Positions 54,501 to 64,000 of a stretch of DNA of 64,000 nucleotides are shown here, piece after piece. Location of the stretch: positions 190,998-254,997 of the forward strand of contig WBMW01002323.1 in the NCBI GenBank assembly GCA_013396635.1. Reading direction: 5' to 3'. This stretch comes from Penelope pileata. Its lineage: Eukaryota > Chordata > Aves > Galliformes > Cracidae. Within the stretch, counting starts at the first letter, position 1. Each line of letters begins with the position of its first letter. The notes below the pieces were generated by a model. The model was not told the DNA's origin, did no database searches, and saw only the letters and a program-made list of their open reading frames with translations. Made by a program: the position numbers and the translations under genes.

Positions 54501-54595
54501 GATTAATCTTCACAGAGTGTGTCATAAGCATAGGAGTTTTCCTGTGAGCTGCCTTTTTTGTCTTCTGGACAAATGTTGTTACTCGGGCTGCAGAT

Positions 54596-54690
54596 GCCAG
54601 CCCAATCCTGCAAAAGCTTGCACTTATGAGCAATCCCACTGAAATCAGTGAAGCTGCATCTATGTTTGAAGTCCCTTGGAGGTCAGGACC
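54596..54690. repeat. Possible ancient MITE-like fragment
   Basis: CCCAATCCTGCAAAAGCTTG followed by CACTTATGAGCAATCCCACTG and AAATCAGTGAAG resembles one arm and the centre of an old amniote palindromic element containing CAATCCTGCAAA and CATTGACTTCAATGG. It is diverged and the second arm is not clear. Confidence 0.35.
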
Positions 54691-55517
54691 ATGTTTAAGA
54701 TTAGGGAAAAGCTCCTTTCTTCCAGCTACTTTGAAGGAAGTTTGTTTGGACAGTTAAGGAGCAGGCACTGCAATATAATCATGCCAAATGTTCCCTTCAC
54801 TTGACTTTTATATTTTTTTTACTCATTCTTTACATACTGAGGCAAATAGAACAAAAATTAGATTTTTTGGATTATTTACTTGTTTTTCTTAGCACTCAAT
54901 CTGTGCTATTATAGATAAATAATTTTCATGCTATTTTTACAGCATTTATATTGTTACGTACTTATCAAGCATTTACTCTATTTGCTTATTTTATGTAACA
55001 CTTCACAACTTTGATAAGGTGTGTATTTTAAGATAAGACCCAATTTCTGTCTGAAGTGTCCACAAAACCCACTTGAAAGTAAGAAAAAGAAAATTGTGCT
55101 TGTTTTCAGAATGTATATCTGAACATCTGCAGTACCATTGTAGATAATGCTAAATATTCCTGGTACTAGGCAGCAGTAGTATGACTTCATTTTTATGTTA
55201 GAAATTTAAAATAAATTAAAAATATGTACTCATGTGCTGAGCAGTTCCCATTCCCATTTCACAGATCATTTATGTAGGAAGAGTACATAACAGAAATACA
55301 TGATTACCTGTCAATTCACGCAGCCTTTCAAATCACTATTTCATACTGAAAGTTTCAGCATTTTCAGTGCAGGAGTATTTATTTATAGGCATCTACCAGA
55401 CATTATCCATATTTTCCCTTCACATATTCACCCCAACTCTACAGCACAGTCCTTTTTTTCCAAGCCACTGGTAGAACACCTTGAGAAATTTTAGTAGTGT
55501 GAAAAGCACAAAAGAAC

Positions 55518-55567
55518 TAGGTGATCTTTGAGGTGCCTTCCAACCCAAGCCATTCTGTGATTCTATA
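55518..55567 (+). mobile_element. CR1 LINE tail stub
   Basis: GGTGCCTTCCAACCCAAGCC followed by ATTCTGTGATTCTATAA is the last about 50 bp of a CR1 element, in forward orientation. Confidence 0.8.
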
Positions 55568-56264
55568 AAAGACTTGCATTTGTTACATGAAGTAGTCCTC
55601 ATTATTTCAGTACTGAAAGTCAAAGGTCCTTCCAATGTCATCAGCATTATCATTTGACGTGTTGTGCACTTTGTTGTGCGCTGTCTTGCACTTTTCCTGG
55701 GAGAGAAAGGATGACTGCTAGGCAGAGAGGGGAGGAGGAAGAGCTGGATGAGGCTCTATGGGGAGAGTGCTGCAACAGGAGGACTGACTCTTGTTGGCAT
55801 GGGACTTCCATGTAACTTAGAGATTTTGTAGAGTCACAATGTGCAGTTGCAGAAAAAATCTAATGAAAATGATGCAATTAATAAATGCAAGCCCTTCTTG
55901 TTCTAGAAAACCAAGTGAACTGTACAGACCTGTACAGTGAATGTGAGATCTAAGTTAGCTGTTGATAGTACTTAAGGAGCTGTTGGAGGCATTGTAGTCA
56001 GTTCTTCGAAATCACATCAGAATTCAGTGACCACAGCACAACGCAAGTAGAGTGTGGGGACGGGAGGAGAGAAGCAAGAAGAAAAACAGCAATCATTGCT
56101 GATGTTGCATCCATCTGTGGTGCCCCTTAAGTAGCACGTCTTACCGTGTGCCTTACATGGTTAATGCTGCTCCTTTGCGTCTGACACACTGCGTGAAGTT
56201 CTGGTTGTCTGGCATCAAAAATATCTGATAGGAACAAGAAAGAGAAAGTGAGAAGGATGACTGC

Positions 56265-56552
56265 TGTTTGAAAATGGTTTCTGTGTTAAGAGAGATTAAA
56301 CAGACTAGCAGTCTTCAGCTTGGAAATGAGATAGCTGGAAGGGGAGATGGTAGAGGTTCATAAATTAGAAATGATATGAAAAAAGTGAATGATGTGAATA
56401 CAGTCACCAATGCAGAAAGTTTCTAGACCATAGAGTCAGAAAATGGCTGGATGAACAAGGGAACTTTATGTATTGTATTTTTCATCTCGGTATGAAGGAA
56501 ACTTGGCTAGATGGTGTTGTTTTCTGATCTACTGCAGCCATTCCTATGTTCT
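56265..56552 (+). mobile_element. Ancient CR1-like LINE 3' relic
   Basis: CTTCAGCTTGGAAATGAGA, GGTAGAGGTTCATAAATTAG and a closing GGCTAGATGG followed by TCTGATCTACTGCAGCCATT and CCTATGTTCTAAG match, in order, the ORF2 C-terminal region and 3' end of the turtle-type CR1 as I remember it. It is heavily mutated. Confidence 0.6.
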
Positions 56553-58011
56553 AAGATCTTTCTGCACAGAAAAAAAATATGAAGATCATATTGATCATCA
56601 TGTAGATGAACAAAACCATACCAATTACAAAACATAGTTTTAATTATCTTTAAAATCAACTATTAAATCACACTGTGTCTTTGTAACTGTTAATCTATTT
56701 GCTAAGATATCCTTTGATGTCAAGGCTATTTTTTGTTGCAGTGTAAAGAAAAGTAAGTTGGAATATATTCATTTTAAAACCACAGATAAAAATATTAAAA
56801 ACTGCAAGATGGCTAAATCACAACAGTAATGTACCTCAGCCTTACTCAAATTTAGTTAAACTGAATCGTCTAACAGTACAATTTACTGGTTAAACCTTAT
56901 TGATGTAAAAACCATGCAAATATATTACTCGTCATATCAGAGTTTATGGCACGAAACATAAACAGAATCATTTGATACAATTCTTAGGAAATCAGAGTAA
57001 GTCAGTGATCATTACCCAAGTCATCAGAATTTTCAAGAACTACTGTGTCCCTGTTTTTCTCATAAACTGACCATTCAGAAATTTTTCCTGACTTGTGATA
57101 GTCTTAGGAGAAACTTCCTATGATTTTTTTGCAAAACGAGGTCTAGCAGGGAGTTAACAAAGTCTGCTGGAGAAACATCTTCATGCAACGTGAGAATGTT
57201 TTTGTTTTCCTGCCCCCTGTGGGCAGCTGTACCTGGAAAATGTGTCTGTGACTTTAGGGCATTGTGTGTAGGGAACTCCAAACCAAAACCATTGCTCTCT
57301 TATCCTCTGAGAAAAGAAAAAGCAGCTATACTTTCAGTTTGAGTCCTCTGATTATTAACTAATAAAGGCAAATTATTTAAGGTATTTTGCAGTGTTTCAA
57401 AGGATTATTGTTACGTATTTACATTGATGCACCCCTGTAGAATTTAAGGACTAGGACAGGGTTGACTCTGAAGGCTTTTGGAAAACTGCAAATACTGGAA
57501 CTCTTCACCACTGAAAATGGTTTTTTAAAAGTGCTATAGTGTATTTTAATTAGGTTTCAGTACTGAAAACATAAAAGCAAATGGGCAACTTATTATGCAT
57601 GCACTCATATAACAGTAAAGTACTTCATGCTTTCCTGAAGGATGCCTTCAAATAAAACGTTTTCTTTTATTACTACAGAATTTGCATGTTTTCACCCCTA
57701 AATCAAATATTTCATTTGTAAGCCTAATAGAAATCTAATCATCACAAGAGAGACAGAGATGCTTGAGAATGCAGCTCAATTCCACCCTTATTGCTATGAA
57801 TAATAGTGATGTAGCATGTCTTAACAAAATGAATTACAAATCTAGACCTTCATTGCCGTGTCCTACAGTTTCAATGGAATTATAAAATCGTAAAAACCAC
57901 GTTTTCCTCCTTCCTAATAATGGAAATACAAATTACAGATGAAAAAGGCATTTACTCATCGTACTGTATAATTTTCTTCAGTAAGAAAAAAATCACGCTG
58001 TTGCACAGAGC

Positions 58012-58206
58012 ATGCTCATCAGATTTGACTCTCACTGCTCTAAGGGAAATAATAATGGTTCACCTTTTGAGATCTATATGTCTCCAATAGCATGTATTGG
58101 TAAAGAAATATGTTACGGGGGGCTCGAGGTTGTAATAAGCAGTAATGGTCCCACAACTAACCAAATAGTAAGGAAAGCTGGAATGCCGTATGCTATAACC
58201 TGGTAG
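58012..58206 (+). other. Unrecognised 64-codon open frame
   Basis: The frame reads without interruption with balanced composition (for example GSPFEIYMSPIACIGKEICY) and contains a locally GC-rich GGGGGGCTCGAGG. No domain is recognised and no splice signal clearly brackets it. Confidence 0.15.
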
Positions 58207-58447
58207 AAATGTGTAAATAAATCTTATGGAGGGGGTTGCAAATTCAAGTGTAGTACAAATGAGAACAGATTTATATATTTATATGAAATACATTGTATTT
58301 GCACATGTGCATTGTTTTTCCCACCCCAAATCCCCATGTTTCTATATCCAGAAGTTACAAAACCCACAAGACAAGCCATAAAAATGTGATCTTCTATAGT
58401 GGATTAAAGCAAATAATTAATCTGGGTTTTTCCTTTCGTTCTTGCTN

Positions 58448-58544
58448 CGTCCTTGCATCCTTCCGACCGTCCTTCTGTCTGTCCTTCCATCCATCTGTCC
58501 GTCCGTGCTTCTGCTTTGTTTGGTTTGGTTTGGTTTTGGTTGGT
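58448..58544 (+). repeat. Degenerate tetranucleotide (TCCN) tract followed by (TTTGG)n
   Basis: 58448-58506 is a run of TCCG, TCTG, TCCA and similar units. 58515-58544 is TTTGG/TTTTGG repeats. An N at 58447 sits at its edge, suggesting sequencing trouble. Confidence 0.85.
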
Positions 58545-59621
58545 AAAAGGAGCTATTTAGTTACAGACTCTTCTTTGGCCTTTTTTCTTCTGGTGGTATT
58601 TGTAAAATTCAGGCTGATTTCATGTTCAGGAGTGCTTCTGGGAAGAACATGTAATAAAATCTTATTAGAGATCTACTGCTCACTGAAAGTTAGAGAAATC
58701 ACACAGAAAAGGTGATGCTTTTCAGACCAAAGGTGCATCTGCAAAGCTCTTACAGCTTATCGCCTCTAATGGCTGAGTACTTGAAATTGGTACCCTGGTC
58801 AAGCTGTATTCTGGTACTTTCCACAAAGAGCAAGGAGAGGCATGTTCCTCTCTAGGTCTCAAGCTGTACCCCCTACTACAGAACAGCAATTTACCTGTTG
58901 CAGTTCCTGTCACTTATTAGCATGCTGTTTTTCTGTTTTTGCTTTTACTGAAATGCTGGATATTAAACTCTAGCTGCTAAGAGGACACATATCCTGTTCA
59001 GTCCACCCTACTCCCAGGAGAAAGTACAGTTAATTCACATGCAGTCATGAATCAGAAACAGTGGCTTTTAGCCTGAAAATTGTAGAGCAGCTGCGTTTTA
59101 CTCCTTGGTCAATACTCTCCTGTTTATGAGTGATTGAAGAATCACTGGAAAGAACTAGAGCGGCATCATCAGGTAGAAGTTAATCATCTGTGTAGACATT
59201 TTCATCAGAATGACCTGTTTCTAAAAACACTGAGCAGCCTCCTTGCTTCTACACATCACTGAAGGTTGTCAGATGACAGTAGCTTACAGTGCCTGATCCC
59301 TGTGAGTGTAACCTAGTAACTCCATGTAGGAAATATTGTGCATGGTACATTTAATAGGTGGGGGAATATTCATGGTTGGTTTGTTCTGGAGCACTGGGGT
59401 GGGTGGGTGATGAAGGTACAGAGTTGATTCCTGACTTATCCATTACGTATGTCCTAATTATGTCTTCTTTTGCTAAAGGGAAAAAAAAAAGTGATACCAC
59501 AGATTAATGTAGTGCTAAAATTGGGATAATACGTAAGATATGTTAAGTATGTTAAGCAGTATATAGTGGCATATAACAGCACTTCTATTTCACTATTTAA
59601 GTGCAGAGAAGACTCTACTCC

Positions 59622-59637
59622 ATATATATATATATAT
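59622..59637 (+). repeat. (AT)n simple repeat
   Basis: Eight uninterrupted AT units. Confidence 0.9.
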
Positions 59638-62242
59638 TCAACCAATGGAACCAAGTATGCACTTTGAAGGCATATTTTGGTTTACAATAGGGATGTTAAA
59701 GTTTCTTTTCAGCAGAGTCTCTTGCCTGCTTCAGGCAGAGATTGGAATCCTGGCTTGGTCCCAGCAACTTGAAAAGAATTTGATGCTTATACAAATATAC
59801 ATAATGGCAGTCTTAATCATTAGGAATTATGTTATTTTTCTGTTTCTTCAGTAATGCTTCATAATGAATCAAAATGAGCTAGATGGTTCACTAGTAGTAT
59901 GAATACTAATTAAATGGAGACCTTCAGCAGCTCGTGACCACTTCTAATGCTTCTAATTTCTGTCTGTTTATGTTTTTGTTTATCAGTGAGGCTTGTGTTG
60001 TAGAAAGTCTCAGCATAGCAGGGGAATCTTAATTTCTCTCTCTTTCTTTCCTTTTTTTAAAGTCAAGCTTCCAAATCTACAGTAAACTCTTTCTCAGACA
60101 TCAGTGCAACTCAGAGTATGCCGACAGGGTTTTCATCTCCCTAAAGCAGGGATTCAGAATATTAAACAGTTCAGAGTAGGATTTACAAGGATTTTACCTG
60201 CCTAGCTGCCCCAGCATTTTCTCACTTCTTTTCTTCAGTTTTGCTTCAATGGACAGAAAATGAGCTTCTTTGAAAACAAAAGGGAAAAAGATACTAAATT
60301 ATGTATTGTTTGTGATCTGTTTTTTGTTAATCACACTACTAGAGCATTGGCTAGTATTCTGGCTTGAAATGTGGTTTTGCTAGTTTCCTGCTGATTTAAT
60401 ATGGACTGAGCTTTACCATTGCAGCTATTCCCATCCTTATTCCTCTACAAGATGTCGTTCATGTCTCCGAGTACCATTTTTAATAACATTAAATAATTGG
60501 GAAAACACACCAAGTATGAAGCAGAACCTGTGAGCTTGGTTCTGCCGTGGCTGTTTTCACTGTTATTAGTGATGAACAGGGAAGAGCTCAGCACTGGTTC
60601 CTTACTCAGAGGAGACAACGCTTGCAATGTGGGGAAGGGACCCGGCATTTTGCATACCAAGGAAATGGGAACGTTTCCTAAAGACCAGTCTCTCTCTGCA
60701 TGTAGAAAACCAAACATGCAAAGGGATGTACAAGCAGGTATTTCATTTATCTGCTGATATGCTGCTGTTTTTTAATGCCATAAAAATAGAAGAAGGCAGT
60801 AGTGCAATCTAGAGAAGGATGTGTCTTAATTATAGCAATATTTAAATAACTTTTTATAATTTCTTTTAAATGGTCTGTAATGTGACAGAATTTGGAGAAA
60901 ACAAGCACAAGATCAGATTGTAACACTAATTCTAACTTCCCTGAACGATGGAGAGAACTATACATGAAACATAAAACTGGTACTCCAAATCCCACTACTA
61001 GGAATAGCAGCAATAACTAGGAAAAGAGCATGCTCATTTTAATTCATTATTCTTTTAAGGAACTTCTGAATATCTACCTTTCCTTTCCCCATCCCTACTA
61101 CAAGCACAGTACAAATATATTCAATACATTTTCTTGGTACTGGTAATTCCATCCAAAGGCAGAATAACTCCACTGAATTTTAGAGCATTCTGTTCTGTAC
61201 CACAAATCAGAGTGTGGATGCATTTCTGTCATTCAACAAATCAACTAAAATGGGAAAAATAGAAGGAAAGGCCTTTGTGTGCATAGGGCAGATTCTTTTT
61301 TCCTTTTCCCACTTTCTAATCTGTTCCTGTTCCTTTAAAGTTTCTTAAAATGTATTATCTATGTCCTTGTATACAAGCACATGAAGCTGCAAAGAAAAAC
61401 ATACCTTTGCTTTTACTAAAATTTTCACATCCAGCATAACATGTCTTTCCTTATAATTGATTTTCAAGTTTGTTTAAAATGTTTCATGAGGCATAACTTA
61501 TTGAAATGAGTCATCTAGTTTTCAGGGTGTTCTGGGAATAAAGGGTTCCTGTACAATTTAGGTGTGAAAACACTATTAAAATGTTAGTACTAAAATATCT
61601 CTCCCTAAACGTGTTGAAAATGACAACTGATTTTTTGATTTAAAAGAACAGTTCAACTCACTATCTATTACACTCAGCTCATTATGTTCTGTTATAATTA
61701 TCAGTCCTTTTATGTCTTAGGTCTTTCTTGTAGCTCTTTGGAAGACTGTTTTGGTTTTGATGTGCAGCTGCTTGTTTCTCACAGGTTCTACCTCAAAAAG
61801 GGAGACCTGATATCAAAATGCTGTTGTCAGCTATGTAAAGCAAACACAGCCACCATTTTTTATGCTTCCTCAGAAGATGCATATGAGACATTTCAAAGTG
61901 CTTTATTGGAGTGTTTCACAACACTCATTTTGTTCTCTTTTAACAGCCTCTGAGCTGGTACTTTTGATGTGGCATGGATCCCTTACACTTCGTTGCTTCT
62001 GAAGTTCCTATACTGTATGCTATTTCACTTTTACTCAAGTAAACCTATCCATATTACTGCTGGCGTAAGAAGAGATGAAGTAACTTGGAGTCAGATTCTT
62101 CGCTATATTCTTTTCTATGTATGACTCTATGGACTAAACAGATCTATTTTTTTAATACTCCCGCATGTCAGCATGTTAGAAAACGATTTCTGCAACAGCT
62201 GATTGTAAATGTTGTCTCATCACTAAAAGATCACCTGTCTAT

Positions 62243-62260
62243 AAAAAAAAAAATAAAAAA
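62243..62260 (+). repeat. A-rich run
   Basis: Ten A, one T, seven A. No AATAAA-type signal or gene body is evident just upstream. Confidence 0.7.
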
Positions 62261-63580
62261 ATCTTATGCCAAAATATGCAATTTGAAATGATAAGTATTA
62301 TTGCTCCTGAAATTCTGCTGCTTGAGCATGGCCACTAGGTCTGTACCAGCATAAGGGCTGTTCTTCCCAGCCAGGCTACACCTACTTCCTCAAGTTTATG
62401 TTCTGCTCTGTGATGAGCTGACCAACTTCCATTAAAGATTATGGACTTGACTCAAGGAATCTTTTTAGTGATATTTTGCTTACATATACTGCAGATCAGG
62501 AGACAAACATGTATGTGAGATAAATACTTGTTCAGTACTTTTTAAAGTAGATTCTGTATTCTTTGTATTAAGAGGGGACACATCTTTGGCAAACCTGTAC
62601 ACAAAGAAATTCCCAGAAGTAGTCTGTATTGGCCAAGAAACATCCGTCTGCCAACAACAATTAGTAGTAGTTCTAAGTTGTTTAAAATATTTAAAAACTT
62701 GAAATGTGCATGAAGTCTAATGTGAAAAAGACTGCATCCTCAGGTCCTGAAGTAAAGCAAGCATGAAGCATACTCAATGTTTGGCTGTTCATGGTTAAGC
62801 CTCTGATGAGGAACTGGATCATGACAGCATTTATTTAAAGGGCTGGCTGGTGTGGTTCTTCATGGACATAATGGAAAACTTAAGCCAATGTTTTGTCTGG
62901 GCAGGTTTTATTTCTAGCATGTTTCAGGAAAGGGTGGATTACAGCTTCTTCTCTCTGCATCTGTTCCATGAAATGATAGGAACCTCTCATGGCAAAAAAG
63001 TCCTAGAGTAATTGTCTGATTATCACTGCACAGGTAAATAGTTTGAAGGAACAGATGTGTTACAGCTAGAACAGATTTAAGCAACACCAGCCAATGCAGT
63101 ATACATTTAACTGTGCTTCATAGCTTCTACAGATTTTCTTTTAATAACTAGAAAATAAATTCTGCAAAAAAGCAGTGCTTGCAAGAAAACTTTACAGGAT
63201 TTCACATGCACTGTTTTCTTGTATATTCTTATAAAATTTTAAACAGAATATAAAAATAATCAATGAGCTATAAATTCCTGTCATACAATGCTAACAATGA
63301 GTTGTTTAAACTAAATAATTGTGAACATGACTAATGTACTTTATCAACTAAATGCAAATGTGAGTAAAAGCATTATGTTCTAATGTGCCAAAATTCCCTG
63401 TCTCTGAAGAGAGACAGGTGTATGTATGCTTTAATTGAGCCTCTGCATTTGATTGAATGTACAGTCAGGAACCAAACTGATCATTACAGAAAGCTGCAGA
63501 ATATTTTGCCATGTTCTTCATATGTGATGCATTCAAACACAGCATTCCTGTTCATTCATAGAAAAGGTGTTGTTGAAGAA

Positions 63581-63853
63581 CTACCCAACTGAAAGTAGTC
63601 CGTATCTCGTTAGGAGTGCTGGAACATTTTGATCACGCCTAAGGCCAATCCATACCATTTGCTGGTCAGCATACACTTGCTCATGCATGAATGAAAGAGG
63701 AGACAAGGGAGCTGCCACTGCATCCACCTTGTGAGTTATTTGCCCAGGAACAACTTGCCTTTCAAGGGGCACCAGGTCAATGGAAAACCAGGCCAAAGAA
63801 GAGGCAATCTGATACTCGGTGCTTGCTATTAGGCAGTTGGCTAACAGAAGAAG
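63581..63853 (-). other. Unrecognised open frame near the right edge
   Basis: On the reverse strand a frame is open from about 63853, next to an in-frame TGA at 63857-63859, to the TAG at 63581. It starts PLLLLANCLIAS and later reads SIDLVPLERQVVPGQITHK and PLSPLSFMHEQVYADQQ. The composition is protein-like, and no ATG is needed to open it, as expected for an exon or a fragment of a longer frame. I recognise no family; a transposon or retroviral gene fragment, a decayed retrocopy or chance are possible. Confidence 0.25.
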
Positions 63854-64000
63854 AGGTCAGTGTTGAATTTGGCATTTCAAACAGTTCTTTGGGTACAATA
63901 ACTCATGTGTTCACTCTACCTATGCTCCAAGCCAGTTCCAGTCAAAAGTGGTGTTCTCATAAACCAAGGTCTCAGATAACATACCTGTCAACTTCTGGGG

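Larger units (their letters stand above)
37921..64000 (+). other. CADM2: CADM2 intron downstream of the stalk exon (5' part)
   Basis: The intron starts at GTACAG and runs off the right edge. I looked for the expected next exon, which encodes the short linker, the transmembrane helix and the first cytoplasmic residues, and did not find it. Named repeats lie at about 39830-40240, 42782-43341, 44473-45518, 55518-55567, 56265-56552 and 58448-58544. The remaining stretches (37921-39830, 40240-42781, 43342-44472, 45519-55517, 55568-56264, 56553-58447, 58545-63580) hold only AT-rich sequence and small unsupported open frames. Confidence 0.8.

Noticed and set aside
37921..64000. Transmembrane exon of CADM2
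   Set aside because: It was expected next in the gene. I looked for its linker and hydrophobic coding stretch and did not find it, so it is placed beyond the window. A missed short exon cannot be fully excluded without a search.
1..64000. CRISPR arrays, operons, tRNA or rRNA genes
   Set aside because: There is no regular repeat-spacer structure, no dense coding, and I could not discern any tRNA or rRNA; the DNA is a vertebrate gene interior.

Overview
The window looks like vertebrate, specifically avian, nuclear DNA. It is AT-rich and almost entirely non-coding, with two short spliced exons, chicken-type CR1 LINE fragments that end in the CR1 octamer tail, two mariner-derived elements of the kind known from chicken, and two bird-type ERVL-like solo LTRs. 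A galliform bird (chicken or a close relative) is the best guess. This rests on recognising the repeats and the gene from memory, not on a database search.

The only gene I can support is CADM2 (SynCAM2/Necl-3), a neuronal cell-adhesion molecule of the immunoglobulin superfamily, read on the + strand. Two consecutive coding exons are present. One (18603-18781) encodes most of the third Ig-like domain. The other (37801-37920) encodes the Ser/Thr-rich stalk next to the membrane. The intron between them is 19,019 bp. Earlier exons (signal peptide, Ig1, Ig2, start of Ig3) lie before the window. The transmembrane and cytoplasmic exons, which I could not find here, should lie beyond position 64000. 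The window is therefore the end of one large intron, an exon, a whole intron, a second exon and the first 26 kb of another intron.

Layout: 1-18602 is intron. It holds a very old CR1-like LINE relic (about 870-1665), a short reverse CR1 tail (about 2240), an A-tailed stretch (about 5190-5223), a solo LTR (6314-6858), a mariner-derived element (7320-7857), a reverse CR1 (about 12811-13150) and two adjacent forward CR1 copies (about 15664-16166 and 16236-16912). 18782-37800 is intron with one truncated CR1 (26548-26716), a GC-rich patch (about 31478-31880) and a possible old palindromic element (about 36524-36600). 37921-64000 is intron with old CR1-like relics (about 39830-40240 and 56265-56552), a second mariner-derived element (42782-43341), a GC-rich reverse-strand LTR (about 44473-45518), a CR1 tail stub (about 55518-55567), microsatellites and an unexplained open frame near the right edge.

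I found no convincing new biological system. The points most worth a second look are the symmetrical stalk exon and its likely alternative splicing, an extra N-glycosylation site in Ig3, the different internal deletions in the two mariner copies, and a few open frames that look protein-like but match nothing I recognise. Two single N bases (23778 and 58447) mark unresolved sequence.
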